A DNA stretch of 64,000 bases from positions 1 to 64,000 of the forward strand of contig CAVZSF010000006.1 of assembly GCA_963777895.1 (NCBI GenBank), in the 5' to 3' direction. This document shows positions 41,413-50,231 of the stretch, piece after piece; the first letter of the stretch is position 1, and every line of letters begins with the position of its first letter. This DNA is from UBA2241 sp963777895. GTDB taxonomy: Bacteria > Actinomycetota > Thermoleophilia > UBA2241. The notes beneath the pieces were generated by a model. That model saw nothing but the letters and a program-made list of their open reading frames with translations, was not told where the DNA came from and did no database searches. The position numbers and the translations under genes are program-made.

Positions 41413-41448
41413 GGGGCGGGCGGCGGCCTCATGGCCGCCGCCCGCCCC
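41413..41448 (-). terminator. Terminator downstream of PotD-like paralogue 2
   Basis: A 16-bp perfect stem (41413-41428 with 41433-41448, TCAT loop) is followed on the minus strand by GTCCTTTC. It lies 31 bases past the gene's stop. Confidence 0.65.
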
Positions 41449-41479
41449 GCGAGCACGACGTGGTGTCAGGCCTGGAAGG

Positions 41480-42688
41480 TCAGGCGCTCTTGACCTGGCG
41501 CCACGCGTCTGAGTACGCCGTGGCGAACTCGCCGACGTCGTCGATGACCTCCGACCGCGTGAGCTCGTCCGCGGTCGGCATGAGGCTGAGCGCGAACTTG
41601 TCGGTGTACTGGTGTGAGGCCGTCTCGGGCGCCAGGTACCAGACCCAGCTCGCGTTCTTGCCCTCGACCTTCGGATCCAGGAGGTAGTTCATCCAAAGAT
41701 GCGCACCGTACCGGCTGTTGTTGCCGACAGGGCAGACCAGATTGTCGGTCCATAGCGTGTAGCCCTCTGACGGACGTACGAAGAGGATGAGCTTCTTCGC
41801 CGCAGCGTCGCCGCCCAGCGCGTCGATGCCCATGAGGGCGTCGCCGTCCCAGCACATGACCAGCGGCTGGCCCTGCACCATGGCGCGCTTCATGTTGGTC
41901 GAATCGTAGACCGCCACGAGCGGCTTCTGGTCGATGAGCTTCTGGGTCGCCTGGTCGAGCTGCGCCTGGTCCGTCGAGTTCAGCGAGAAGCCGAGCAGCT
42001 TCAGCGCGGCGCCCAGATCCTCGCGCTCGTCGTCGAGCATGTTGATCTGGCCCTTGTACTGCGTGTCCCAGAGCGTTGCCCAGGCCGTCTGCGGCGCGGT
42101 GATCTTGTCGGTGCGCTGCGCGTACCCGGTCGTGCCGTAGAAATACGGCACGCTGTACTGCAGCCCGCCGTTCTGGTCGGGGTTGTCGTAGGTTGGCTTC
42201 TGGAACTGCGCGTCGACGTTCGCGTAGTTCGGGATGACCTTGAGGTCGAGCGGCTCGAGGAGCTTGCTCTTGATCATGATGTGCACCATGTAGTCACTGG
42301 GCACGATCACGTCATAGCCCTTGGCGCCGGCGCGCATCTTGGCGAGCATCTCCTCGTTGCTCGAGAAGTAGACCTCCTTGACCGTGATCCCTTCCGCCTT
42401 CTGGAAGTCCTTCTTGATGGCCGGGTCGATGTAGTCGGTCCAGTTGTAGAAGGTGATCTGGCTCGGCTTCGTCTCGTCCATCGGCGGAAGCGTGTTGGTA
42501 TCGGCGGCCGTGCCGCCGTTGCCGCTCGAGCCGCAGGCGGCAGCGAGCGTGGCGACAGCGCTCGTCGACAGGCCCAGCACTAGGGCCTGCTCCATGAACT
42601 GCCGCCGCGTGATGCCGCCGCGCGCCGCCTCCTTGCACAGGCCGATCAGCTCACTCTCGTGCCGGCGCACCACATCCTCGTCCCTCAT
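41480..42688 (-). CDS. PotD-like ABC substrate-binding lipoprotein, paralogue 2
   Basis: This 402-residue protein is closely similar to paralogues 1 and 3 over its whole length. It has the same layout: charged lead with ITRRQFMEQALVLGLS, lipobox AAACG, and ITFYNWTDYIDPAIKKDF. Pocket segments such as VPSDYMVHIMI are conserved, as is the C-terminus YSDAWRQVKSA. It has its own terminator, so the copies are probably transcribed separately. Differences between copies cluster in the C-terminal lobe (for example WTDNLVCPVGNNSRYG here and WTDTMVVPIGNNSRFG in paralogue 1), which could tune ligand choice. The conserved upstream motif of the other two is not obvious here. Confidence 0.9.
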   Translation of the reverse strand: MRDEDVVRRHESELIGLCKEAARGGITRRQFMEQALVLGLSTSAVATLAAACGSSGNGGTAADTNTLPPMDETKPSQITFYNWTDYIDPAIKKDFQKAEGITVKEVYFSSNEEMLAKMRAGAKGYDVIVPSDYMVHIMIKSKLLEPLDLKVIPNYANVDAQFQKPTYDNPDQNGGLQYSVPYFYGTTGYAQRTDKITAPQTAWATLWDTQYKGQINMLDDEREDLGAALKLLGFSLNSTDQAQLDQATQKLIDQKPLVAVYDSTNMKRAMVQGQPLVMCWDGDALMGIDALGGDAAAKKLILFVRPSEGYTLWTDNLVCPVGNNSRYGAHLWMNYLLDPKVEGKNASWVWYLAPETASHQYTDKFALSLMPTADELTRSEVIDDVGEFATAYSDAWRQVKSA

Positions 42689-42885
42689 GAGACCCCCTCG
42701 ATGCTCTCGCCCCGCTGGCCTGGCTGCTCCCTTACCGGCCCGGCGTGGCAGTCGACAGAACCGCTTCGCCGCCTAGAATGCCCCCGAAACCCCGCGATGG
42801 CAAGGTTTGGTTAGGTCCTGGGCGCGAGCATGGCCCTCCACGCAGCGCCTGCCGAACCTTTGTGCTCGCAGGCACAAAACCGCGA

Positions 42886-42935
42886 GAAAGAAAGGGCGGG
42901 GAGGGCGGCGGCCGCAGGCCGCCGCCCTCCCCGCC
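42886..42935 (-). terminator. Terminator downstream of PotD-like paralogue 3
   Basis: A 19-bp perfect stem (42895-42913 with 42917-42935) is followed on the minus strand by CTTTCTTTCTCG, a convincing intrinsic terminator 30 bases past the stop. Confidence 0.75.
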
Positions 42936-42964
42936 GAGAGACCATCTCTGTCAGACGCCGCGCG

Positions 42965-44170
42965 TCAGGCGCTCTTGACCTGCCGCCACGCGTCGGAGTA
43001 GGCGGTCGCGAACTCGCCGACGTCGTCCAGCTGCTCGCTCCTCGCGAGGTCCGCGTCGCTGGGGCTCAGCGTGAGGGCGAACTTGTCGGTGTAGTCCCAC
43101 GACGCCGGGATGATCGCGGAGAGGTACCACACCCAGCTCGCGTTGGTGCCGGCGACCTTCGGATCCATCAGGTAGTTCATGAAGACGTGGGCGCCGTACT
43201 TGCTGTTGAAGCCCTTCGGGATGCCCATTCCGTCGGTCCAGAGGCAGAACCCCTCTTCAGGCAGCACGTAGTGCAGGAGCTTCTTGGCCTGAGCGTCGCC
43301 GCCCATCGTGTCGATGCCCATGAGGACGTCGCCGTCCCAGCACATCACGAAGGACTGTCCCTGCACCATGGCGCGCTTCATGTTCACCGAGTCGTAGGTC
43401 GACACGAGCGGCTTCTGATCGATCAGGATCTGCGTCGCCTGATCGAGCTCGTCCTGACTCTTCGTGTTGTTCGAGAAACCAAGCTTCTTCAGCGCCATAC
43501 CCAAGCACTCGCGCTCGTCGTCCAGAAGGTTGATCTGCCCCTTGTACTGCGTGTCCCACAGGGGATCCCACCGTGTTTGCAGGGTAGGGACCTTGTCCGT
43601 GCGCTGGCAGTAGCCCGTGGTGCCGTAGAAGTAAGGCACGCTGTACTTGTTGCCGCCGTTCTCCTGCGGATTGTCGAAGTTCGGGTTCTTGAACGTCTGG
43701 CCTACGTACTGGAAGTTCGGCAGGTACTTCATGTCGAGCGGCTCCATGAGGCCGCTCTTGATCATGATGTGCACCATGTAGTCGCTGGGCACCATCACGT
43801 CGTAGCCCTTGGCGCCGGCGCGCAGCTTGGCCAGGAGCTCCTCGTTGCTCGAGAAGTAGACCTCCTTGACCTTGATGCCCTCCGCCTTCGTGAACGCTTT
43901 CTTGACCCCTGGATCGATGTAGTCGGTCCAGTTGAAGAAGACGATCTCGTCCGGCTTGGTCTCGTCCATCGGGGCCGGGCTCGCCGACGCGTCGGCGGTG
44001 GTGTCATCGCCGCCGCACGCTCCGACGAGCGCGCCCACGGCGCCGGCCGACAGGCCGAGGACAAGGGCGCGCTCGACGAACTGCCGCCTTGTGATGGCCC
44101 CCCGACTCGCCTCGCGGCACAACCCCACGAGGTCCTTCTCGTTCCTTGCTACGATCTCTCGCTCGTCCAT
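42965..44170 (-). CDS. PotD-like ABC substrate-binding lipoprotein, paralogue 3
   Basis: This 401-residue protein has the charged lead MDEREIVARNEKDLVGLCRE, then ITRRQF and a lipobox (VGACG). The PotD body contains IVFFNWTDYIDPGVKKAF, VPSDYMVHIMIKSGL and VMCWDGDVLMG. It is the most diverged of the three: FFNW replaces FYNW, and an insert region ends WYLSAIIPASWDYTDKFAL. It carries the same terminal YSDAWRQVKSA. The ATG follows GGGGGGC. The upstream motif at 44239 contains the 10-bp palindrome ACAATATTGT. The ligand is probably a polyamine or similar cation, by family only. Confidence 0.9.
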   Translation of the reverse strand: MDEREIVARNEKDLVGLCREASRGAITRRQFVERALVLGLSAGAVGALVGACGGDDTTADASASPAPMDETKPDEIVFFNWTDYIDPGVKKAFTKAEGIKVKEVYFSSNEELLAKLRAGAKGYDVMVPSDYMVHIMIKSGLMEPLDMKYLPNFQYVGQTFKNPNFDNPQENGGNKYSVPYFYGTTGYCQRTDKVPTLQTRWDPLWDTQYKGQINLLDDERECLGMALKKLGFSNNTKSQDELDQATQILIDQKPLVSTYDSVNMKRAMVQGQSFVMCWDGDVLMGIDTMGGDAQAKKLLHYVLPEEGFCLWTDGMGIPKGFNSKYGAHVFMNYLMDPKVAGTNASWVWYLSAIIPASWDYTDKFALTLSPSDADLARSEQLDDVGEFATAYSDAWRQVKSA

Positions 44171-44238
44171 CAGCCCCCCTAGCTGATCGCGGCGCCGCAC
44201 GCCGTGCTGCTTAGGGCTCAAAGCGCGGGCGCACGCCT

Positions 44239-44256
44239 GAACAATATTGTGCAACC
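44239..44256 (-). promoter_or_regulatory. Conserved 18-base motif upstream of PotD-like paralogue 3
   Basis: TGAACAATATTGTGCAAC (plus strand) contains the perfect palindrome ACAATATTGT and matches the motif upstream of paralogue 1. It lies 68 bases upstream of the ATG. It may be an operator or the core promoter. Confidence 0.45.
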
Positions 44257-44371
44257 TCAACGATGACGCACCCGGGCGGGATTGACAAGAGTGCAGCCCG
44301 ATCGACCTGCCTGACCGGTGGGCCGCGCTGCGGGCTGCCGGGGGGAGCGGCGACGTGCGATCGGGACGGGC

Positions 44372-45496
44372 TCAGCCGGCCTTCGGCGGCGCCTCGTTGA
44401 GCCAGCGCTCGAAGCGCCCCAGCACGTCGGACATGTTCTCGCGCCCGAGACCGATGCGCACGTGCTCGTCCCCGAACTGGAAGACGCTCGAAGGGACGAG
44501 CATGACGCCGGCCTGCTCCACACTGCTCCGCGCGAGCTCGGTGGCGCCGCCGCCGCGCACCTGCAGCAGGCAGACGCTGCCGGCGCGGGGCGGCGCCAGG
44601 GCGAAACGCTCCGCATGCCGCTCGACAAAGGTCTGCAGCACGTCGAGATTACGCAGGATGCGGGAGCGATGGCGCTCGATGATAGCGGCGCGCGAGCGCA
44701 ACCCGATCAGGGCGAGCACCTCGCTCGGGGCGCTGCTGCAGATCGTGGTGTAGTCCTTGAAGGCGGCGCAGTCCTCCAGCACCTGGGCGTCCCTCGAGAC
44801 GAGCCAGCCGATGCGCGTGCCTGCCATCCCGAACACCTTCGACATGCCCGAGAGGCAGATGGCCGCCTCGTCGACCTCCGGCGCGGACGGCAGGCGGTCG
44901 GCCTTGTCGTATTCGAGCAGGCGATACATCTCGTCGCAGAAGACCCGTGCCCCAGCCTCGCGCGCCAAGGCGAGGATCTCGCGGAACTCCGCCGCAGTCG
45001 GGAGCGCGCCCGTCGGGTTGTGCGGGAAGTTGACGATCACCATCCGCGTGCCCGGGCGAAGCATCCCCCGGAGGTCCGACGGGTCGAAACGCCAGCTCCC
45101 CTGCTGGCGCGGCTGCCAGAGGTCGACGACGCAGCCGATGGCCCGTGCGACCTCGTGGAGAGACTGGTAGCCGGGGTACGTGCAGACGACGCGGTCGCCG
45201 GGCCTGAGCAGGGCGTTCATCGCCACGAAGATGAGCTCCTCGGGGGCGCCGACCAGCACGTCGTCCCCGGCGATACCCTCGTACAGGCCGGCGATCTCCG
45301 CCCGCAACTGGGGCAGGCCGAGCGATTCGGTGTAGCTGAGGCGCAGCCCCTGCCAGAGCTGGCGGGCCTCGTCGCCGGCCATCGCGAGGACCTCGTTCAT
45401 CGGCAGTCCGTCGCAGTCTGAGCTCGAGAGCAGGTAGGGAGCGCTGAACTCGTAGCGGGCGAAGTAACGTTCGAGGGCGAAGGGCGCTGGTCGCAT
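44372..45496 (-). CDS. Class I/II PLP-dependent aminotransferase
   Basis: In this 374-residue fold-type I enzyme, the key segments are RLSYTESLGLPQLRAEIAGL, PGDRVVCTYPGYQSL, VNFPHNPTGALPT (substrate Asn), CDEMYRLLEY (PLP Asp/Tyr) and the Schiff-base lysine in LSGMSKVFGMAGTRIGW (Lys ~220). The late LGRENM segment holds the carboxylate-binding Arg nearby. The amino donor is unknown. The ATG follows GGGGAGA. It is transcribed in the same direction as the PotD-like genes but about 200 bases upstream of them. Confidence 0.9.
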   Translation of the reverse strand: MRPAPFALERYFARYEFSAPYLLSSSDCDGLPMNEVLAMAGDEARQLWQGLRLSYTESLGLPQLRAEIAGLYEGIAGDDVLVGAPEELIFVAMNALLRPGDRVVCTYPGYQSLHEVARAIGCVVDLWQPRQQGSWRFDPSDLRGMLRPGTRMVIVNFPHNPTGALPTAAEFREILALAREAGARVFCDEMYRLLEYDKADRLPSAPEVDEAAICLSGMSKVFGMAGTRIGWLVSRDAQVLEDCAAFKDYTTICSSAPSEVLALIGLRSRAAIIERHRSRILRNLDVLQTFVERHAERFALAPPRAGSVCLLQVRGGGATELARSSVEQAGVMLVPSSVFQFGDEHVRIGLGRENMSDVLGRFERWLNEAPPKAG

Positions 45497-45861
45497 TCGT
45501 GTCTCCCCGGTCGGCTAGACGACGGCTCACCAGCATCGTACAGGCTCGCGCCCGGCTTGACACTCATCGGAGCCGGACGTTGAATCGGCCCCAGTCCACC
45601 TGGGGGAGGGCAATGGATCCGGTGCAGCGCTTGCGGCAGTCCGCGCATTTCGAGGGCCGCCCCCGCACGCGCTCTTCCGCTTCGGACTTCGCTGGGCTCT
45701 TCCGCCGTGGTCACGCCGGCCGCCACTTCGGCGCCCTCTGGTTCAAGCTCTTCCTCGAACGCGGTCCCTGTTGACGCCGGCGTCCCCCTGTGGGGCGGGC
45801 CGGGCACGCGGAGTCGTCCCCGGCCGCAGTGTCGGCGAGGGCACGGCGTGAAAGGGCGCGG
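45497..45861. other. Divergent intergenic region; one doubtful small ORF
   Basis: The gap lies between the aminotransferase (minus) and the MttB-family gene (plus). A 53-codon plus-strand ORF at 45613-45774 starts with an ATG behind GGGGGAGGG, but it is Arg-rich and lacks recognisable features, so I do not call it a gene. The rest is probably promoter sequence. Confidence 0.35.
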
Positions 45862-47268
45862 ATGGATCGGATGACACTCAGGGTCGTGGGCGAGGACGGG
45901 TGCGCCCGCCTGCACGACGCGACCCTCACCCTGCTGGAACGCACCGGGGTCGAGATGCGCCACGAGGGCGCGCGCGACCGCTGCGCGCGGGCGGGCGCGC
46001 GGGTGGAGGGCACCCGGGTGCGCCTGCCGCGCGCCCTGGTCGCGGAAGCCCTGGCGAGCGCCGCCCGCACGTGGCGCCTGGCGCCCAGGGGCGGCGAGAC
46101 GGCGCCGCTCGAGCTCGTCGCAGGTGCGGGCCCCTTCTACGGCACCGGCCCCGACTGCATGTACGTGAGGGACGCCGACACGGGCGAGCGCCGCCGCGGC
46201 CGTCTCGACGACGTCGCCGCCGCGGCGGCGCTCGCCGAGCAGCTCCCCAACGTCGACTTCGTGATGTCCATGGCGCTGCCCGAGGACGTCGACCCCGACG
46301 CGCTCGACACGACGCAGTTCGTCGCGATGCTGGGCGCCACGCGCAAGCCCATCGTCGCCTCGAGCCCCTTCGGCGGCGGGCCCCTGCGCGTCATGCACGA
46401 GATGGCGGCCGCCTGTGGCGAGGCCGGCAGCCTCGCCTGCCTCGCCATGACCTCGCCGCCGCTGATGCTCGACGACGTCTGCTGCGACAAGGCGATCACC
46501 TGCGCGCAGCTCGGCATACCGCTGGTCCTCGCCGGCTCGCCATCCGCGGGCACGACGGCGCCGGCGTCGGTGCCCGCCGTCGTGCTCGTCGCCAACGCCG
46601 AGCTGCTCGCCGGCCTCGTCGTGCACCAGCTCGCCGCGCCCGGCGCCTGCTTCGTGTACGGCAGCGGCGTCGGCGCGATCAACCTGCGTACGTTCGTGGA
46701 CGTGTACGGCGCGCCGGGCGTGTTCGCGGGCGACCAGGCGATGCTGGACCTGGCGACCTGGTACGGGCTGCCGAGCTGGTCCTACGCGGGCCATTCGGAC
46801 AGCAAGCTGCTCGACGAGCAGTGGGCCCTGGAGATGGGCATCTCCACGATCATCGGGTCGCTTTCGCGGGCCACACTCCTGCACGACGTGGGCTACCTCG
46901 AGGCCGGCCTGCAGGGCTCGCTCGAGGCCATGGTGCTCGGCGACGAGCTCGCCGGCTACGCCCGCGCCGTCCTCGACGGCTTTCCCCTCGACGACGCATC
47001 ACTCGCCCTCGACGAGATCGACGCGGTCGGCCCGGGCGGCAACCACCTCGCGCGGCGCATGACCCGGCAGCGGCACCGCTCGTTCTGGCAGGCGCGGCTG
47101 ATCGACCAGCAGACCCACGAGCACTGGCGGGCCGGGGGCGGCAGCACGCTGCTCGCGCGCGTGCACGCGCGCCTGCACGAGCTGCGTGCCGAGCCCCCGG
47201 CCTTCACCCTCGACGCCGAGACCGCCGCCATGCTCGCGCGCATGGCCGACCCTCGGAAGACGCGATGA
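45862..47268 (+). CDS. MttB-family (non-pyrrolysine) methyltransferase
   Basis: This 468-residue protein matches the trimethylamine methyltransferase family over its length: LHDATLTLLERTGVEMRHEG near the start, GTGPDCMYVRDADTGERR, VLAGSPSAGTTAPASV and SYAGHSDSKLLDEQWALEMG. No in-frame TAG occurs, so it lacks the pyrrolysine of true MttB. Such homologues demethylate quaternary amines such as glycine betaine, proline betaine or carnitine, passing the methyl group to a corrinoid protein. No corrinoid or methylcobamide:THF partner gene is adjacent. ATG 45862 was chosen over upstream starts without sites; 45871 is possible. Confidence 0.88.
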   Translation: MDRMTLRVVGEDGCARLHDATLTLLERTGVEMRHEGARDRCARAGARVEGTRVRLPRALVAEALASAARTWRLAPRGGETAPLELVAGAGPFYGTGPDCMYVRDADTGERRRGRLDDVAAAAALAEQLPNVDFVMSMALPEDVDPDALDTTQFVAMLGATRKPIVASSPFGGGPLRVMHEMAAACGEAGSLACLAMTSPPLMLDDVCCDKAITCAQLGIPLVLAGSPSAGTTAPASVPAVVLVANAELLAGLVVHQLAAPGACFVYGSGVGAINLRTFVDVYGAPGVFAGDQAMLDLATWYGLPSWSYAGHSDSKLLDEQWALEMGISTIIGSLSRATLLHDVGYLEAGLQGSLEAMVLGDELAGYARAVLDGFPLDDASLALDEIDAVGPGGNHLARRMTRQRHRSFWQARLIDQQTHEHWRAGGGSTLLARVHARLHELRAEPPAFTLDAETAAMLARMADPRKTR

Positions 47269-47359
47269 CGGGGAGATCGCGGAGCGCCAACGGGACGACG
47301 AGGGCCTCGGCCCTCTTCCATCGGGGCCGACACATCCACACCCTCGAAAGGAGCACGGA

Positions 47360-49192
47360 ATGACGTACCGGACCAAGGGCAGGCTCGCAACGACAGCGGC
47401 CGCCCTCCTCATCGTCCTGTTCGCGGCCCTGGTCTGGGTCGCGGCCGCGCCCGCGGAGTCCGCCAGCCCCGCGCCCGACACCGTCACGCTGCGCGTCGGC
47501 TGGCTCGAGGAGCCTGACAACCTGAACCCCTTCATCGGGATCCAGGGCACCAGCTACATGGTCTGGCACCTCAACTACGACTTCCTCGTCGGCTTCGACC
47601 CGAAGACCATGGCCCCGCGTCCCGAGCTGGCCACGGCCTGGGAGGTCTCGGACGACGGCAAGACGTGGACCTTCACGATCCGCAGCGACGCCACCTGGCA
47701 GGACGGCGAGCCCGTCACCGCCCGCGACGTCGCCTTCACGTTCAACTACATCAACGACAACGAGCTGCTTAACCTCGCGGTCTACACCGACGGCATCACG
47801 ACGGCCGAGGCCGTGGACGACACCACCGTGAAGATCACGACCTCGGCCCCCAAGGCCAACATGCTCAAGATGGTCGTGCCGATCCTGCCCGAGCACGTCT
47901 GGAGCAAGATCAGCGGCAAGGACGCGGGCAACTCCTTCCAGAACCCGCCGCCGATCATCGGCTCGGGGCCGTTCCAGGTGGTCGACTTCAAGAAGGGCAA
48001 GTACGTCAAGCTGCAGGCCAACAAGGACTACTGGGGTGGAGCGCCCAAGATCGACGAGCTCCTTCTCGAGGCCTACACGAACCCCGACACGATGGCGAGC
48101 GACCTCAAGCTCGGCGCCATCGACGGGGCCATCGACGTCCCCCTCGCCCAGTTCGAGAGCCTCGGCAACGTGCCTGGCCTCACCACCAACCAGGCTGTGT
48201 CCTGGCGCTTCACCGAGCTCGCCATGAACTGCTACGACAGCAAGTACTCGAAGGGCAATCCGGTGCTGCTCGACCAGAAGTTCCGCGAGGCCGTCAACTG
48301 GGCGGTCGACCGCGACAAGGTCGTCGAGGTGGCCGAGCAGGGGTACGCGACCGTGGGCTCGTCTTTGATCGTCCCGACCTCGAAGTATCACTGGGAGCCG
48401 CCGGAGGAGATGCGCTTCACCTACGACCCGGAGAAGGCGAAGCAGATCCTCGACGAGGCCGGCTACAAGGACGTGAACGGCGACGGCATGCGTGAGACCA
48501 AGGACGGCAAGAAGCTCGTCCTGCGCTGCGTCGCCACCACGGACGCGACCGACAACCAGACGGCCGGCAAGCTGATCGTCGACTGGCTCAGGGACGTCGG
48601 CATCAAGCTGGACTTCCAGGTGGTCGACGCCGGCACGCTGATCGACTACCAGTACGCCTACGACGAGGACAGCAACTACGCTCCCGACTGGGACATGTTC
48701 ATCTGGTACTGGACCCAGGACGTGGACCCGCAGTTCATGCTGAGCATCTACACGCCGCAGCAGATCGAGGGCTGGAACGACTGCCTCTGGACCGATCCCG
48801 AGTACACGAAGCTGAACGACGAGCAGTCGCAGACCATCGACGAGGCGGCGCGCCAGCCGATCATCGAGCAGATGCAGGAGATCTTCTACAAGGGCGCCGC
48901 GTACGCCATCCTGACCTACCCCGCGCAGCTCGAGGCCTACAACACCGGCAAGTGGCAGGGCTGGGTGCCCGTGCCGGGTGAGGCGGCGGAGGGCCAGCAG
49001 GGGACCGTCCTGTACAGCTACAACAACATCGACACGTACCGCTTCGTCGAGCCGAAGGCGGCGACGGAGTCGAGCGGCGGCGGCGGATCGAACACGACGC
49101 TGATCGTCGTGATCGTCGTCGTGCTCGTCGTGGTCGCCGGCGCCGTTGTGGTGCTGCTGCGGCGGAGCGGGGGACGCGCCGAGACGGAGTAG
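47360..49192 (+). CDS. Family-5 (peptide/nickel-type) ABC substrate-binding protein with C-terminal membrane anchor
   Basis: In this 610-residue protein, the ATG follows AAAGGAGCAC. It has an N-terminal Sec signal peptide ending near APAESA without a lipobox Cys. The binding domain is a standard SBP_bac_5, with LRVGWLEEPDNLNPFIG, TFTIRSDATWQDGEPVTA and GSGPFQVVDFKKGKYVKLQA. After residue ~570 there is a GGGGS linker and a single hydrophobic helix (VVIVVVLVVVAGAVVVLL) with a basic end, so it is anchored by its C-terminus. No permease or ATPase genes of this transporter class are nearby. A strong terminator follows. Confidence 0.9.
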   Translation: MTYRTKGRLATTAAALLIVLFAALVWVAAAPAESASPAPDTVTLRVGWLEEPDNLNPFIGIQGTSYMVWHLNYDFLVGFDPKTMAPRPELATAWEVSDDGKTWTFTIRSDATWQDGEPVTARDVAFTFNYINDNELLNLAVYTDGITTAEAVDDTTVKITTSAPKANMLKMVVPILPEHVWSKISGKDAGNSFQNPPPIIGSGPFQVVDFKKGKYVKLQANKDYWGGAPKIDELLLEAYTNPDTMASDLKLGAIDGAIDVPLAQFESLGNVPGLTTNQAVSWRFTELAMNCYDSKYSKGNPVLLDQKFREAVNWAVDRDKVVEVAEQGYATVGSSLIVPTSKYHWEPPEEMRFTYDPEKAKQILDEAGYKDVNGDGMRETKDGKKLVLRCVATTDATDNQTAGKLIVDWLRDVGIKLDFQVVDAGTLIDYQYAYDEDSNYAPDWDMFIWYWTQDVDPQFMLSIYTPQQIEGWNDCLWTDPEYTKLNDEQSQTIDEAARQPIIEQMQEIFYKGAAYAILTYPAQLEAYNTGKWQGWVPVPGEAAEGQQGTVLYSYNNIDTYRFVEPKAATESSGGGGSNTTLIVVIVVVLVVVAGAVVVLLRRSGGRAETE

Positions 49193-49221
49193 GAGCGGCG
49201 CGTCGCGCCGTAGCACGCTCG

Positions 49222-49259
49222 GGCGGGCGGCGGGCCGTAGGCCCGCCGCCCGCCTTTTT
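49222..49259 (+). terminator. Intrinsic terminator of the family-5 binding protein gene
   Basis: A 15-bp perfect GC stem (49222-49236 with 49240-49254, GTA loop) is followed by TTTTT. The best terminator in the window. Confidence 0.9.
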
Positions 49260-49331
49260 GGTACGGTTCCCCAGTGGCCGCGGCCGGTAAGGCCAGCCAG
49301 CGGGAGTGATCATGCCGCCTGAGGGAGGACT

Positions 49332-50231
49332 GTGGCGCCTGTCATCCAGATCGACAAACTGACCAAGCGCTTCGGCAAGGTCCTCGCCGTCGACGACGTG
49401 AGCTTCGCCATCCAGCCCGGCACGATCACCGGCTTCCTGGGGCCGAACGGCGCCGGCAAGACGACCACCCTGCGGATGATCGTCGACCTCGTGCGCCCCT
49501 CGTCGGGCGGCGTGAGCGTGCTCGGCGGCAAGTACGCCGACCTGGCGCGGCCGTGGACGCGGGTGGGCGCGCTGCTCGACGCGTCGGGCTTCCACCCCGG
49601 CCGCTCCGGCAGGAACGCCCTCCGCGTCGTGGCACGCGCCTCCGGCGTCCCGAACAAACGCGTCGAGGAGTGCCTCGAGTTGGTCGAGCTCCGCGACGCG
49701 GCGAAGCGCGCCGTGAAGGGCTATTCGACCGGGATGCGGCAGCGTCTCGCCCTCGCCTGCGTGCTGCTCGGCGACCCGGAGCTGCTGCTTCTCGACGAGC
49801 CCGCCAACGGCCTCGACCCGGAGGGCATGCGCTGGTTGCGCACCTTCCTGCGAGCGCGCTCGGCCGAGGGCAAGACCGTGCTCGTCTCGAGCCATGTGCT
49901 CGCCGAGGTCGAGCAGACGGTCGACGACGTGCTCATCATCAGCAAGGGGCGTCTGCTCGCGCAGGCGCCCATCGGGGAGCTGGGCGGCCGCGCCGCGCGG
50001 GTGGTGCGCGTGCGCTCGCCCCAGGCGGAACGCCTGCAGGAGCTACTCGCCGAACACGGCGCGGCCGTCAACCGCCTCGAGCAGGCCCTGGCGATCCGTG
50101 GCCCCAGCAGCGCCGAGGTCGGGCAGCTCGCCCTCGAGCACGGCATCGTGCTCCACGAGCTGCTTACCGAACAGCCCAGCCTCGAGGACGTCTTCCTGTC
50201 GATCGCCGGCACCAGGCGGGAGTCCCTGTGA
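49332..50231 (+). CDS. ABC transporter ATP-binding protein (ABC-2 exporter type)
   Basis: This 299-residue protein has Walker A GPNGAGKTT, signature YSTGMRQRLALA, Walker B LLLLDEPANGLDP, and a switch His in VSSHVLAEVE. The C-terminal ~80 residues are the extra domain common to CcmA/NatA-type exporter ATPases. The GTG start follows GAGGGAGG. The stop overlaps the permease gene start by 4 bases, so the two form one transporter. Substrate unknown; drugs, lipids or ions are typical. Confidence 0.93.
   Translation: MAPVIQIDKLTKRFGKVLAVDDVSFAIQPGTITGFLGPNGAGKTTTLRMIVDLVRPSSGGVSVLGGKYADLARPWTRVGALLDASGFHPGRSGRNALRVVARASGVPNKRVEECLELVELRDAAKRAVKGYSTGMRQRLALACVLLGDPELLLLDEPANGLDPEGMRWLRTFLRARSAEGKTVLVSSHVLAEVEQTVDDVLIISKGRLLAQAPIGELGGRAARVVRVRSPQAERLQELLAEHGAAVNRLEQALAIRGPSSAEVGQLALEHGIVLHELLTEQPSLEDVFLSIAGTRRESL

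Noticed and set aside
45862..47268. Pyrrolysine-containing MttB
   Set aside because: The frame has no internal TAG; the protein reads through with sense codons.
49068..49100. GGGGS linker as a sign of vector or synthetic sequence
   Set aside because: It lies inside a natural binding-protein gene, is followed by a normal membrane helix and native terminator, and codon use matches the rest.
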